Source of the DNA: an uncultured Eubacteriales bacterium
GTDB taxonomy: Bacteria > Bacillota > Clostridia > Peptostreptococcales > Anaerovoracaceae
Length of the DNA stretch: 24,174 bases
Direction: 5' to 3'
Assembly (NCBI GenBank): GCA_902772685.1
Contig: CACYBO010000174.1
Span: 1 to 24,174 of the forward strand
In this document: positions 6,401 through 14,145 of the stretch, piece by piece
Position numbering within the stretch: position 1 is the stretch's first letter
How the letters are laid out: the number at the start of each line of letters is the position of its first letter
Translations under genes and position numbers: made by a program
The notes under the pieces: generated by a model
Seen by the model: only the letters and a program-made list of their open reading frames with translations
Told to the model about the DNA's origin: nothing
Database searches by the model: none

Positions 6401-6787
6401 ATGGATTTAGACAGAATGGGAGAAATCCTTGACGAACTGGCCGAAGAGCTTCCCGAGGAGTTTTACAAAGACTTGAACGCGGGAATCATTCTGACGCCGG
6501 AGATAAAAAAGAGTCCTTACGGCGATGATCTTACGATTATGGGCGAATATGTCAGATCGAATCTGGGCCGCGGCATCAATATTTATGGGGGTTCAATCAA
6601 CAGTGTGTACGGATGGATGTCTGAAGACAGAATGACGGAACAATTGAGGGAAGTTCTCCGTCATGAATTCACCCATCATATTGAATCTCTGGCAGGGGAG
6701 AGAGGATTGGAAATCAAAGACGAAGAACAGATCCGCCGGTATCTGGACAGCAAGTCCGGAAAAAGGCGCAGTAATAAAAAGAAGTGA
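6401..6787 (+). CDS. Small zincin-type metallopeptidase family protein
   Basis: This 128-residue cytoplasmic protein has the motif HEFTHHIE (H88, E89, H92 and E95), which is the HExxH zinc site plus a downstream Glu ligand. The N-terminal half (EELPEEFYKDLNAGIIL, then DLTIMGEYVRSNLGRGINIYGGS) matches the short Clostridia metallopeptidase-family proteins related to Zincin_1 (PF06262). The substrate is unknown. The lysine/arginine-rich tail is probably unstructured. ATG at 6401 follows AGAGGAGAG at good spacing. No promoter is visible between the terminator at 6336-6384 and the gene, so expression probably needs readthrough from 5654 or a promoter hidden in the repeats. A bidirectional terminator follows at once. 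Confidence 0.82.
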   Translation: MDLDRMGEILDELAEELPEEFYKDLNAGIILTPEIKKSPYGDDLTIMGEYVRSNLGRGINIYGGSINSVYGWMSEDRMTEQLREVLRHEFTHHIESLAGERGLEIKDEEQIRRYLDSKSGKRRSNKKK

Positions 6788-6791
6788 AAAA

Positions 6792-6832
6792 AACCGCAGT
6801 TCTGCAATCTGCAGCACTGCGGTTCTTTTTTT
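6792..6832. terminator. Bidirectional terminator between metallopeptidase and ilvE
   Basis: AACCGCAGT (6792-6800) pairs with ACTGCGGTT (6816-6824), and an inner stem CTGCA/TGCAG (6802-6806 with 6810-6814) sits above a single mismatch. CTTTTTTTATT follows on the plus strand, and a run of A before the stem gives a T-tract for the minus strand. Confidence 0.9.
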
Positions 6833-6841
6833 ATTGTTTGA

Positions 6842-7870
6842 TTATTTGATTTCGTGGATCCAGCCTTCCGGACCTTCGACGGTGCCCATCTGGATTCCGG
6901 TCAGTGTATCGTAGAGTTTTTTGAGAACAGGACCCATTTCGTCCATGCCGCTGGCAAAACAGATTTCCCTGCCGTGGTCGTTGATCTTGCCTACCGGCGC
7001 GATGACAGCTGCTGTTCCGCAGAGTCCGCATTCCACGAATTCAGGAACCTCTTCAAACGGTACCTCTCTCTGCTCGATGTCCATACCGAGGATATCCTTG
7101 GCGACGATCATCAGGCTTCTTCTCGTTATTGACGGAAGAATGGAGTCTGATTTTGATTTCGGTGTAACGATCTTACCGTCCTTAGTGACAAAGAGGAAGT
7201 TCGCTCCGCCGGTTTCCTCAACGCAGGTTCTGGTCGCTGCGTCCAGAAACATATTCTCTGAAAAACCTTCTGCGTGGGCTACTTCGTGTGCATGGAAACT
7301 CATAGCGTAGTTCAGACCTGCCTTGATGTTTCCGCTTCCATGAGGAGCCGCTCTGTCAAAGTCTGAAACCTTGAGGACGATCGGCTTGATGCCATCCTTG
7401 AAGTAAGGACCTACCGGCATGCAGATCATACGGAATTCAAACTCTTCCGCAGGAGCTACACCAATCATTGGACCGCTTCCATAGAGGAACGGACGCACAT
7501 ACATTGTCGCACCGCTGCCGAACGGCGGAACCCATTCCTTGTTGGAGCTGACCAGCATATCCAGTGCTTTCATGAACATTTCTTCAGGGACTGGCGGCAT
7601 TGCAATTCTCTTGGCGGAATCAATCATTCTCTGCGCATTCAGTTCAGGACGGAATGTAACGATTCTGCCGTCCGCAGTAGTGTAGGCTTTCAGTCCCTCG
7701 AAAACAGTCTGCGCGTACTGGAGAACGCAGGCGCACTCCGAGATGTGGACCGTGTGGTCAGTTGTGAGTTCAAGCTCGCCCCACTTGCCGTCCTTGTACA
7801 TGGCAGTAACGCTGTAGTCGGTTGGCTGATAAACGAAGCTAAGGCTGCCCCAATCAATGTTCTTAGTCAT
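6842..7870 (-). CDS. ilvE: Branched-chain amino acid aminotransferase (class IV)
   Basis: This PLP enzyme interconverts leucine, isoleucine and valine with their 2-keto acids, using glutamate/2-oxoglutarate. It has 342 residues, the length of the mammalian-like (type II) branch. Visible signatures are VFEGLKAYTTADGRI (near 56-70), MYVRPFLYGSGPMIGV (123-138), GSGNIKAGLNYAMS with the PLP lysine K183, and VEETGGANFLFV. The start ATG at 7870 follows AAAGGAGA at nine bases. It is last in the DUF2804-hypB-ilvE series, 87 bases after hypB; that gap is AT-rich and may carry an extra promoter, but I see no well-spaced boxes. No T-box or leader peptide is apparent. Confidence 0.95.
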   Translation of the reverse strand: MTKNIDWGSLSFVYQPTDYSVTAMYKDGKWGELELTTDHTVHISECACVLQYAQTVFEGLKAYTTADGRIVTFRPELNAQRMIDSAKRIAMPPVPEEMFMKALDMLVSSNKEWVPPFGSGATMYVRPFLYGSGPMIGVAPAEEFEFRMICMPVGPYFKDGIKPIVLKVSDFDRAAPHGSGNIKAGLNYAMSFHAHEVAHAEGFSENMFLDAATRTCVEETGGANFLFVTKDGKIVTPKSKSDSILPSITRRSLMIVAKDILGMDIEQREVPFEEVPEFVECGLCGTAAVIAPVGKINDHGREICFASGMDEMGPVLKKLYDTLTGIQMGTVEGPEGWIHEIK

Positions 7871-7957
7871 ATAGTTGTCTCCTTTCAGATAATTGATTCA
7901 ATATTATGGTAACCATTCTACCACAAAGATTGCTTTATCGCATTACAAAGTGTGTGT

Positions 7958-8644
7958 TTATTTCTGCCTTTCGCGAACTTTTTGGTCCAGCCATGCGGCC
8001 CATTCGGCGACGCCATCCCCTGTCGCGCCGGACAGGAAGAAGACCGGAGCATCAGGATTGCATCCGTCCAGATTCCTGAGAAACCGTCCGGAATCGAAAT
8101 CAAATGCTTCTATAGCGTCGGTCTTCGTGACGAGGACGACATCCGCCTCTTTGAACATAAGAGGATATTTCAGAGGCTTGTCGTCTCCTTCAGGAACGGA
8201 TAGAATTACAACTTTCATGTGTGCGCCGGTGTCGAATTCCGCCGGGCAGACAAGATTGCCGACGTTTTCAAGAAAGACGAGATCCAAATCCCGGTATCCG
8301 ATTTCACGGAGTCCCTGGCGGGACATCTCCGCGTCCAGATGGCACATGCCGCCCGTATGAAGCTGTATCGAAGGAGCACTTGTTTCATCTGCAATTGTGT
8401 GCGCGTCTACGTCACTGTCGATATCAGCCTCCATCACACCGACTCTGAGGGGATGCTCACCGCCGGGTGGATTTTGCAGCAGCCGGATGGTGCTGACCAG
8501 TGTCGTCGTCTTGCCGGAACCCGGGGAAGACATCACATTCACATAGAATGTTTCCGCATCATTCAGCTGCTCGCGGAGCAGATCCGCATCTTTGTTGTTG
8601 TCTTCCAGTATTGTTTTTTTCAATTCAATTGTCTTGATGTCCAT
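7958..8644 (-). CDS. hypB: HypB-type nickel-inserting GTPase
   Basis: HypB is the GTPase that helps load nickel into [NiFe] hydrogenase (or passes it to urease in some species). Over 228 residues the P-loop SSPGSGKTT is at 39-47, MEADIDSDVDAHTI follows near 71, the inter-subunit metal site GMCHLDA gives C101 and H102, and ENVGNLVCPAEFD gives C133. VTKTD stands for the NKxD guanine-binding motif. There is no His-rich or CxxCGC nickel-storage N-terminus. The start at 8644 has a weak ribosome site (GTGA). It lies 24 bases after the DUF2804 gene. No hypA, other hyp gene or hydrogenase subunit is present in this window, so its client is unclear. Confidence 0.9.
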   Translation of the reverse strand: MDIKTIELKKTILEDNNKDADLLREQLNDAETFYVNVMSSPGSGKTTTLVSTIRLLQNPPGGEHPLRVGVMEADIDSDVDAHTIADETSAPSIQLHTGGMCHLDAEMSRQGLREIGYRDLDLVFLENVGNLVCPAEFDTGAHMKVVILSVPEGDDKPLKYPLMFKEADVVLVTKTDAIEAFDFDSGRFLRNLDGCNPDAPVFFLSGATGDGVAEWAAWLDQKVRERQK

Positions 8645-8668
8645 AATGAATCACTTTCATTTCAGTTA

Positions 8669-9850
8669 TTAAAGCAGGAGTGTTTTATCTTCGCCCATAC
8701 CCATACAGCCCGTCAGATCGTATCTGGTTCCGGCTTCATCGAGGATAAAGCCCTCGAGCTCACCGAACGTAATGTAGTAGTCAATGTTGACAACGCCGGC
8801 GTGCACCACCATCGGATTCAGACTGTAGACTTTGAACTTCAGGTCGACCATCCCGTATTCGTCCCGGACGATCCATTCTGCGTAGTTTTTGAACTCTGCA
8901 GTCTCGGGAGCACGTTGGAACGTTACAGGCGGAAGAACGCTTGAAGCGCCTTCCAGCCAGAGAATGTTCTCGTTGTACTTCTCCTGATCGATAGACTGAT
9001 TGCGGGTCAGGTTGAATGCGAGGTATTTTTTCTCCCCATTGAACTCATATCTGCCCAGAGTCGTGACCCAGTCGTAATGGGCGCGGCGGGGGTAATAGCC
9101 CCGGTGGTCATCGACAACAGCGACGGTGTTTTCATCGCATTCCATCTTCTCTCCGTTGATGGTCAGGAATCCTTCCGCCTTAAAGAAGTCCTTCTGGGAA
9201 TAGAGTGGCCGCGGTCTGGTTTCCGAGAAAGGGATGCTCGCGATGCTCGGATTCGACAGTCTGCTCAGGTGCAGATCGTAGAAGATCTCCCCTTCACCGG
9301 TATTCTCCTTCATCGCTGCGACGGCGGTTTTGTCGCTGCGCGGGTCGGTGATGAGACATTTTCCCTTGTGTGCGCCTGATAAATCGACGCGTCCTTCATT
9401 GAACGTGTTCTCGTATCTCACGAAGCTGACAGGAGTTTCGGCATATGCCACTGAACCGTTGATGAGATTTGGGGCGATGCCGGTTTTTGAACTTTTGAGG
9501 TTGGTGTCCCAGCAGTAGGTTTTGTGAGTGCGTTTATCGTAAAAGACGTTGAGGGTTTTGCCGAAGATCCCCATGTCACAGATGACTGCCAGAAGCACGC
9601 CGTGTTCAAAATGAACTTCCGTCGCTTCCCAGAGAGTCAGCTTAAGTCGATTGAAAACATTCGGCATGGATGTAGGACCCTTGAGCTTCAGAAAATCCAT
9701 GCTTTTGAATTCGCTCTCGAAAGTGCCGAATTCGCAGGTTCCATCCGGTCTGCATATATTTTTCGGCGTCGGAACAGGCCGTCTCATATCACTGATAAAC
9801 TTGCTGTATTCGCCCCGGATATAATTCCGGTCTGAAGAGTTGCTGATCAT
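8669..9850 (-). CDS. DUF2804 family protein
   Basis: This 393-residue soluble protein of the DUF2804 type has no signal peptide. It contains DDHRGYYPRRAHYDWVTTLG, then FNLTRNQSIDQEKYNENILWLEG, then WIVRDEYGMVDLKFKVYS, the conserved beta-rich blocks of that family (lipocalin-like folds are predicted for relatives). The function is unknown. The open frame extends upstream to 10588, but the ATG at 9850 has AGGAGG (9857-9862) six bases away and a good promoter at 9893-9921. The longer frame runs antisense through the HD gene, so 9850 is the start. It is first in an apparent operon with hypB and ilvE. Confidence 0.8.
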   Translation of the reverse strand: MISNSSDRNYIRGEYSKFISDMRRPVPTPKNICRPDGTCEFGTFESEFKSMDFLKLKGPTSMPNVFNRLKLTLWEATEVHFEHGVLLAVICDMGIFGKTLNVFYDKRTHKTYCWDTNLKSSKTGIAPNLINGSVAYAETPVSFVRYENTFNEGRVDLSGAHKGKCLITDPRSDKTAVAAMKENTGEGEIFYDLHLSRLSNPSIASIPFSETRPRPLYSQKDFFKAEGFLTINGEKMECDENTVAVVDDHRGYYPRRAHYDWVTTLGRYEFNGEKKYLAFNLTRNQSIDQEKYNENILWLEGASSVLPPVTFQRAPETAEFKNYAEWIVRDEYGMVDLKFKVYSLNPMVVHAGVVNIDYYITFGELEGFILDEAGTRYDLTGCMGMGEDKTLLL

Positions 9851-9892
9851 AACACACCTCCTTCGGACTGTTTCATTGGTTCTTTTGACATC

Positions 9893-9921
9893 ATTATAGA
9901 CGATGCCCGCCCTGAATCCAA
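9893..9921 (-). promoter_or_regulatory. Promoter of the DUF2804-hypB-ilvE unit
   Basis: On the reverse strand TTGGAT (9916-9921) and TATAAT (9893-9898) are exactly 17 bases apart, about 43 bases upstream of the ATG at 9850. This is one of the best sigma-A matches in the window. Confidence 0.65.
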
Positions 9922-9952
9922 GAATGCTTTGTCTTTTGCGTCCGCAAATACG

Positions 9953-9982
9953 TTGCAAAACCTCCGCGGCCGGTGGTAAACT
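9953..9982 (+). promoter_or_regulatory. Possible promoter of the HD-hydrolase operon
   Basis: TTGCAA (9953-9958) and TAAACT (9977-9982) are 18 bases apart, upstream of the HD gene and divergent from the DUF2804 promoter. A TATAGT lies further on without a -35 box. Confidence 0.35.
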
Positions 9983-10030
9983 CTCTGTATAGTAAGCGGA
10001 CGAATCATCATAACGATAGGGAGAGATACA

Positions 10031-10600
10031 ATGATTACACTGGAAAGAGCAAAGGAGATAAACGGTAAGATGGTCGCGGAAAAATCTCTGGTCATTCACG
10101 CGACAAATGTTATGGCGGCCATGGGCGCTATGGCAGAACACTTTGGTGAGGATAAGGAGTACTGGCAGGCGATCGGTTTTCTCCATGACTACGATTATGA
10201 GAAGTTCCCGGAAGAGCATCTCCAGCACACAGAGCAGGAACTTCTGGCGGAGGGCGTCGATGAAGAGGATGTACGCGCCATACTCTCGCACGGATACGGC
10301 ATCTGCAACGATGTGAAGCCGGAGACGAATCTGGAGAAGAGCCTGTTCACAGTAGATGAGCTGACCGGAATCATCCAGGCATACGCCCGCATGCGCCCTG
10401 AGGGGATCCATAACTTCAAAATGAAGAGCCTTATGAAGAAATACAAGGACAAAAAATTCGCAGCAGGATGCGATCGTGAGACCATCGAGAAAGGCTGCGA
10501 AATGCTGGGCATGGAAGTCCGCGATGTGGCTGAGATCTGCGTGCGCGGAATGGAGGAATTCGCGGCTGAAATAGAGTTGGACGGACACCCTGAGGAATAA
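10031..10600 (+). CDS. HD-domain hydrolase
   Basis: This 189-residue cytoplasmic protein has an HD metal-dependent phosphohydrolase domain: H23 (VIHATNVM), H52-D53 (GFLHDYDYEKFP), H87 (ILSHGYG) and D109 (FTVDEL) fit the H...HD...D pattern. The fold acts on nucleotides or other phosphate esters, but the substrate cannot be told here. There is no nucleotidyltransferase or other fused domain. The ATG has a GGGAGAG ribosome site. The isochorismatase-like gene follows after 44 bases. Confidence 0.85.
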   Translation: MITLERAKEINGKMVAEKSLVIHATNVMAAMGAMAEHFGEDKEYWQAIGFLHDYDYEKFPEEHLQHTEQELLAEGVDEEDVRAILSHGYGICNDVKPETNLEKSLFTVDELTGIIQAYARMRPEGIHNFKMKSLMKKYKDKKFAAGCDRETIEKGCEMLGMEVRDVAEICVRGMEEFAAEIELDGHPEE

Positions 10601-10644
10601 AGGACTGTCTGGTCCCTGTGCGGCGAGACAGAAAGGGGAAGATC

Positions 10645-11163
10645 ATGCAGGATGTACTGATTGTAGTAGACATGCAGAATGATTTTATCGACGGCGCTTT
10701 AGGTACAGCTGAAGCGGTCGAAATAGTACCGAAGGTCAAAGAAAAAATAGAGCGTTTTACCGGCGCGGTGCTGTTCACAAGAGACACACACAGTCCGGAA
10801 TACATGCAGACGCAGGAGGGGAAAAACCTTCCGGTGCCTCACTGCATCAAAGGAACTGATGGCTGGCAGATCCGGCCGGAACTTGATGCGTTGAGAAAGA
10901 CGGATCCTATTGATAAGGAAACGTTCGGATCTGCGGAACTCGGAAGGATGCTCTCTCTGATGAATGAGGAGGAACCGATCGGAAGCATTACATTGATCGG
11001 ACTGTGCACAGATATCTGCGTGATATCCAACGCCATGATAGCCAAGGCATTTCTGCCGGAGGTGCCGATCATCGTCGATGCTGAATGCTGCGCCGGCGTG
11101 ACGCCGGATACGCATAGCAACGCACTGGCTGCAATGGAGTGCTGTCAGATTAAAATCGTCTGA
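10645..11163 (+). CDS. Isochorismatase-like cysteine hydrolase
   Basis: This 172-residue alpha/beta hydrolase belongs to the isochorismatase/nicotinamidase superfamily. The catalytic triad is visible: D9 (VVDMQNDF), K91 (DKETFGS) and C125 (LIGLCTDICVISNA, with its cis-peptide neighbourhood). PHCIKGTDGWQI (near 65-76) is the substrate-side loop typical of nicotinamidase-like members. The likely reaction is amide hydrolysis of a small molecule such as nicotinamide, but the substrate is not proven. ATG at 10645 has AAGGGGAAG upstream; an earlier GTG at 10618 lacks a ribosome site. Confidence 0.87.
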   Translation: MQDVLIVVDMQNDFIDGALGTAEAVEIVPKVKEKIERFTGAVLFTRDTHSPEYMQTQEGKNLPVPHCIKGTDGWQIRPELDALRKTDPIDKETFGSAELGRMLSLMNEEEPIGSITLIGLCTDICVISNAMIAKAFLPEVPIIVDAECCAGVTPDTHSNALAAMECCQIKIV

Positions 11164-11171
11164 AAAGGCTC

Positions 11172-11200
11172 TTCACAAAACATACAGATTGTTATATCAT
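11172..11200 (+). promoter_or_regulatory. Possible promoter of the NhaC gene
   Basis: TTCACA (11172-11177) and TATCAT (11195-11200) are 17 bases apart. The inferred start would place the GC-rich hairpin 11204-11226 at the very 5' end of the mRNA. Confidence 0.4.
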
Positions 11201-11203
11201 ATA

Positions 11204-11226
11204 CTGGCGCGCGCAAAGCGCGTCAG
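11204..11226 (+). other. GC-rich hairpin in front of the NhaC gene
   Basis: CTGGCGCGC (11204-11212) and GCGCGTCAG (11218-11226) form a nine-pair stem (one G-T) with loop GCAAA. TTTTT follows six bases later. It could be a weak terminator of the preceding gene or a 5' mRNA-stabilising or regulatory hairpin, 10 bases before the ribosome site. Confidence 0.5.
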
Positions 11227-11250
11227 ACTAGTTTTTGGAGAGTGGATGTT

Positions 11251-12570
11251 ATGGAACAGAAAAAACCAAACGGATTCGCGCTGTTGCCGATTATTATCTT
11301 CCTGATCGTATACCTTGGCAGCGGCATTTATTATGAGTACATTAACCCTGTTGAAGGCGGTATGGGCTTCTATGTCACATCAGTCGTCGTCGCATTTATG
11401 ATTGCGCTGGCGGTAGCGTTTGTGCAGAACAAAGAGCTCCCGTTCGATGAGAAAATCACGGCCTGTGCGAAGGGGATTGGTGATGACAACATTACGATCA
11501 TGCTGTTCATCTTCCTTCTGGCAGGAGCGTTTTCAGGTGTTGCAAAAGCATCCGGCGGCGCAGACAGCACCGCGTACATGCTGCTGGATGTCATTCCTGC
11601 TAACTTCGCAGTACCCGGCTTGTTCATCATCGCCTGTATCATTTCGATGGCGATGGGAACCTCCTGCGGAACAATCACAGTTCTCGCGCCAATCGCAATG
11701 AGCGTGGCGGCAACGGCTCATCTCAGCCTGCCGCTGTGCATCGGAACGATCGTCGGAGGAGCCATGTTCGGTGACAACCTGTCGTTCATCAGCGACACTA
11801 CGATTGCGGCGACCAAGACGCAGGGCATCGCCATGAAGGAGAAGTTCAAGGCGAACTTCCGCATTGCACTTCCTGCGGCTATTGCGACGCTGATCCTGCT
11901 CATCATCCTGTGCCTGAGGAGCAGCGGAGCACAGATTGAACACTTTGACTTCAACTTCCTGCAGGCACTGCCGTATTTCGCAGTACTGATCGCGGCTCTG
12001 TGCGGCATCAACGTATTCATCGTTCTGGGCTGCGGCGCAATCCTCAGCATGATCATGGGACTGATTACAGGATCACTGACCATGAGCACTGCGATGGGCG
12101 CCATGGGAGAAGGAACATCAGGAATGTTCGAGACGATGATCGTTACGATTCTGGTCGCTTCTATCGGAGCGCTCATGAGAGAATTCGGCGGATTCGAATA
12201 TATTCTTCAGCTTATACGCCGTGGGTTCAAATCCCGCAGGGGAGGGGAGTTCGGTATCGGACTGCTCGTTTCGATCATGGACATTGCGACGGCGAACAAC
12301 ACAGTCGCTATCGTTATGGCGGGACCCCTTGCAAAGAACGTCAGCGAACACTTCGACGTTTCTCCGGCAAGGACGGCTTCCATCCTCGATATTTTCTCCT
12401 GCATCTGGCAGGGAATCATTCCGTATGGAGCGCAGCTGCTCATAGCAGCAGGCATCGCGGGAATCGGCAGCATCACCATCGTGCCGTTCCTCTTCTATCA
12501 GGGATTCCTGCTCATCAGCGTGATCATCTCGATCGTGTTCGGGATTGGCGTGAAGAGAGAAAAAGCGTAA
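11251..12570 (+). CDS. NhaC-family Na+/H+ antiporter
   Basis: This 439-residue polytopic inner-membrane transporter has about 11-12 hydrophobic segments. MGTSCGTITVLAPIAMSVA and GGAMFGDNLSFISDTTIAATKTQG are hallmark motifs of the NhaC family (Na+/H+ and malate-Na+/lactate exchangers). SIMDIATANNTVAIVMAGPLAKN in the second half is the matching inverted-repeat block. It exchanges sodium for protons, possibly coupled to an organic anion; the exact substrate is unknown. The frame can start at GTG 11242, but ATG at 11251 is preferred, ten bases after GGAG. It follows the HD and cysteine-hydrolase genes with its own possible promoter, and a strong terminator ends it. Confidence 0.9.
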   Translation: MEQKKPNGFALLPIIIFLIVYLGSGIYYEYINPVEGGMGFYVTSVVVAFMIALAVAFVQNKELPFDEKITACAKGIGDDNITIMLFIFLLAGAFSGVAKASGGADSTAYMLLDVIPANFAVPGLFIIACIISMAMGTSCGTITVLAPIAMSVAATAHLSLPLCIGTIVGGAMFGDNLSFISDTTIAATKTQGIAMKEKFKANFRIALPAAIATLILLIILCLRSSGAQIEHFDFNFLQALPYFAVLIAALCGINVFIVLGCGAILSMIMGLITGSLTMSTAMGAMGEGTSGMFETMIVTILVASIGALMREFGGFEYILQLIRRGFKSRRGGEFGIGLLVSIMDIATANNTVAIVMAGPLAKNVSEHFDVSPARTASILDIFSCIWQGIIPYGAQLLIAAGIAGIGSITIVPFLFYQGFLLISVIISIVFGIGVKREKA

Positions 12571-12595
12571 GCAGAGCATACAGCAAAAACAAGAA

Positions 12596-12631
12596 AACTG
12601 CCGCGGCCATATCCGCGGCAGTTATTATTTT
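12596..12631. terminator. Bidirectional terminator after the NhaC gene
   Basis: AACTGCCGCGG (12596-12606) and CCGCGGCAGTT (12613-12623) form a perfect 11-bp stem with a six-base loop, then ATTATTTT. An A-rich flank on the left can serve the convergent aldehyde dehydrogenase transcript. Confidence 0.9.
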
Positions 12632-12643
12632 CCGTTTAATGAT

Positions 12644-14062
12644 CTACCGTTCGAAAATCCGAAGGAGCTTCATCTTGTATTCACCCGCTTTGCCCGAATA
12701 AGGGTGCTCCCGCAGAGGCAGGTTGAAGCGCGTAGAACCTCTGAGAACAGTGCAGGGATGTGTGAACTCTCTGAAGCCCCACTTTCCGTGGTAAGCGCCC
12801 ATACCGGAGTGACCGGTTCCGTTGAACGGCGCCCCTTTCACCATCATGTGCAGACATACCTCGTTGATGCATCCGCCGCCGAACTGCTGGGTCTCCATAA
12901 CCTTGTTCGCCCATTTAATATCCTTGGTAAACAGATAGAGAGCGAGTCCATGTTCACGCCCGGCGATGACGTCCAGGAGCTGGTTTGCCTTTGCATCGGA
13001 GAACGGAACAACAGGCAGAAGAGGGGAGAATAGTTCATGCTGTACGATTGGCTCGTCGATATCAACAGGGTATATGACGGTAGGCTGGTAGCGGAGGCTG
13101 ACCGGATCGCCTTTGCCGCCGAATACGATTCTGTCCCTGTATTCGTCTGCTTCGTCTGCGCATTTGAAGTATGCCGGACCTGCGATAAGACGCGGGTATT
13201 CAGGATTCTGAAGAGCGTCTTCGCCGATCTGTTTTATGAAGGCGGCCTTGAGTTCTTCGATGAACTCGTCTGCGATTTCCTCGGCAACCGCGACCTGGTT
13301 GATGTTGATGCAGATCTGGCCGCTGTTGCAGAGCTTGAAGAACGCGATTTTGCGGGCGGCGTCCTTCAGATTCGCATCCTTTCTGACGATGCACCAGTTG
13401 CCCGTTTCGCCGCCCAGTTCCAGAGCGACAGGGGTGAGATGCTCCGCGGCCTTCGCCATTACATGCTTTGCGACAGAAGGGGAGCCTGTGTAGAATATTT
13501 TATCAAAGCGCTGGTCGAGACACATGTCCGCCACTTCATGTCCGCCGTCAATTACGGTCACATATTCTTCCGGGAATATTTCACTCACCATTTTGATCAT
13601 GACATCGGTACAGTGAGGAGTCTTCGAACTGGTCTTGATGACAGCGGTATTCCCCCCTGCGATGCTGGCTGCGAGAACACCGAATGTAAGGGTAAACGGG
13701 AAGTTGAACGGGCTGATAATGAGAGATACCCCGTAAGGTTTGTGGTATACTCTGGTGAAAATGCTCGGAAAACATGTCAGGCCGCTGAAGAGAAGTTCCG
13801 GCCTGTTCCAGCGTCTGAGCCCCTGTATCATCTCATTGATTTCCAGAATAACAGTTCCGATGTCGCAGAAGAAAGCTTCAGCCTCGCTTCGGCCGAGATC
13901 CTCAGCGAGCGCATCGGTGATCTCTTTTTCACAAATCGACATCTGTACTCTGAGACGTTTGAGCTGCATGATCCGCCACTCCGTGTCCAGTGTAACTCCA
14001 CTTCTGAAATATTCACGCTGTTTATCGACAATAGCTTTTATTGCATCTTTTGTGTATTCCAT
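12644..14062 (-). CDS. Aldehyde dehydrogenase (ALDH3-like)
   Basis: This 472-residue NAD(P)-dependent aldehyde dehydrogenase is of the short, class-3-like type. It has ISPFNFPF (N120), the cofactor-binding FYTGSPSVAKHVM (near 190-202), VALELGGE with general base E215, and FKLCNSGQICININ with catalytic C251. NGTGHSGMGAYHGKWGFREFTHP near the C-terminus is the ALDH3/YwdH ending. It oxidises an aldehyde to the acid; the substrate is unknown. The start at 14062 has AAGGGAAAG upstream. It is monocistronic between a terminator and a divergent peptidase gene. The usual LELGGKSP motif reads ELGGETGN here. Confidence 0.92.
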   Translation of the reverse strand: MEYTKDAIKAIVDKQREYFRSGVTLDTEWRIMQLKRLRVQMSICEKEITDALAEDLGRSEAEAFFCDIGTVILEINEMIQGLRRWNRPELLFSGLTCFPSIFTRVYHKPYGVSLIISPFNFPFTLTFGVLAASIAGGNTAVIKTSSKTPHCTDVMIKMVSEIFPEEYVTVIDGGHEVADMCLDQRFDKIFYTGSPSVAKHVMAKAAEHLTPVALELGGETGNWCIVRKDANLKDAARKIAFFKLCNSGQICININQVAVAEEIADEFIEELKAAFIKQIGEDALQNPEYPRLIAGPAYFKCADEADEYRDRIVFGGKGDPVSLRYQPTVIYPVDIDEPIVQHELFSPLLPVVPFSDAKANQLLDVIAGREHGLALYLFTKDIKWANKVMETQQFGGGCINEVCLHMMVKGAPFNGTGHSGMGAYHGKWGFREFTHPCTVLRGSTRFNLPLREHPYSGKAGEYKMKLLRIFER

Positions 14063-14078
14063 ATTACTTTCCCTTTTC

Positions 14079-14107
14079 TTGCAGATTTTGCTTCATTAAT
14101 GTATTAT
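14079..14107 (+). promoter_or_regulatory. Promoter of the C11 peptidase gene
   Basis: TTGCAG (14079-14084) and TATTAT (14102-14107) are 17 bases apart and lie about 40 bases before the ATG at 14146. The -10 region also covers the divergent aldehyde dehydrogenase upstream region. Confidence 0.55.
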
Positions 14108-14145
14108 GACACAAGAAAGGAAAAAGCACCACAGTGAGGTAGAAA

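Noticed and set aside
9851..10588. Upstream extension of the DUF2804 frame by 246 codons
   Set aside because: The extension is antisense to the HD-hydrolase gene, passes through the promoter region, and the ATG at 9850 has an AGGAGG site six bases away.
12222..12240. tRNA T-arm look-alike (GTGGG-TTCAAAT-CCCGC) inside the NhaC gene, possible tRNA or att site
   Set aside because: There are no matching acceptor, D or anticodon stems at the right distance, and the reading frame continues with normal NhaC-family sequence across it. It is coincidental.
13037..14137. Long 366-codon plus-strand frame opposite the aldehyde dehydrogenase
   Set aside because: It is a shadow of the dehydrogenase codons: it lacks a ribosome site and recognisable domains, while the minus-strand frame has all catalytic motifs.
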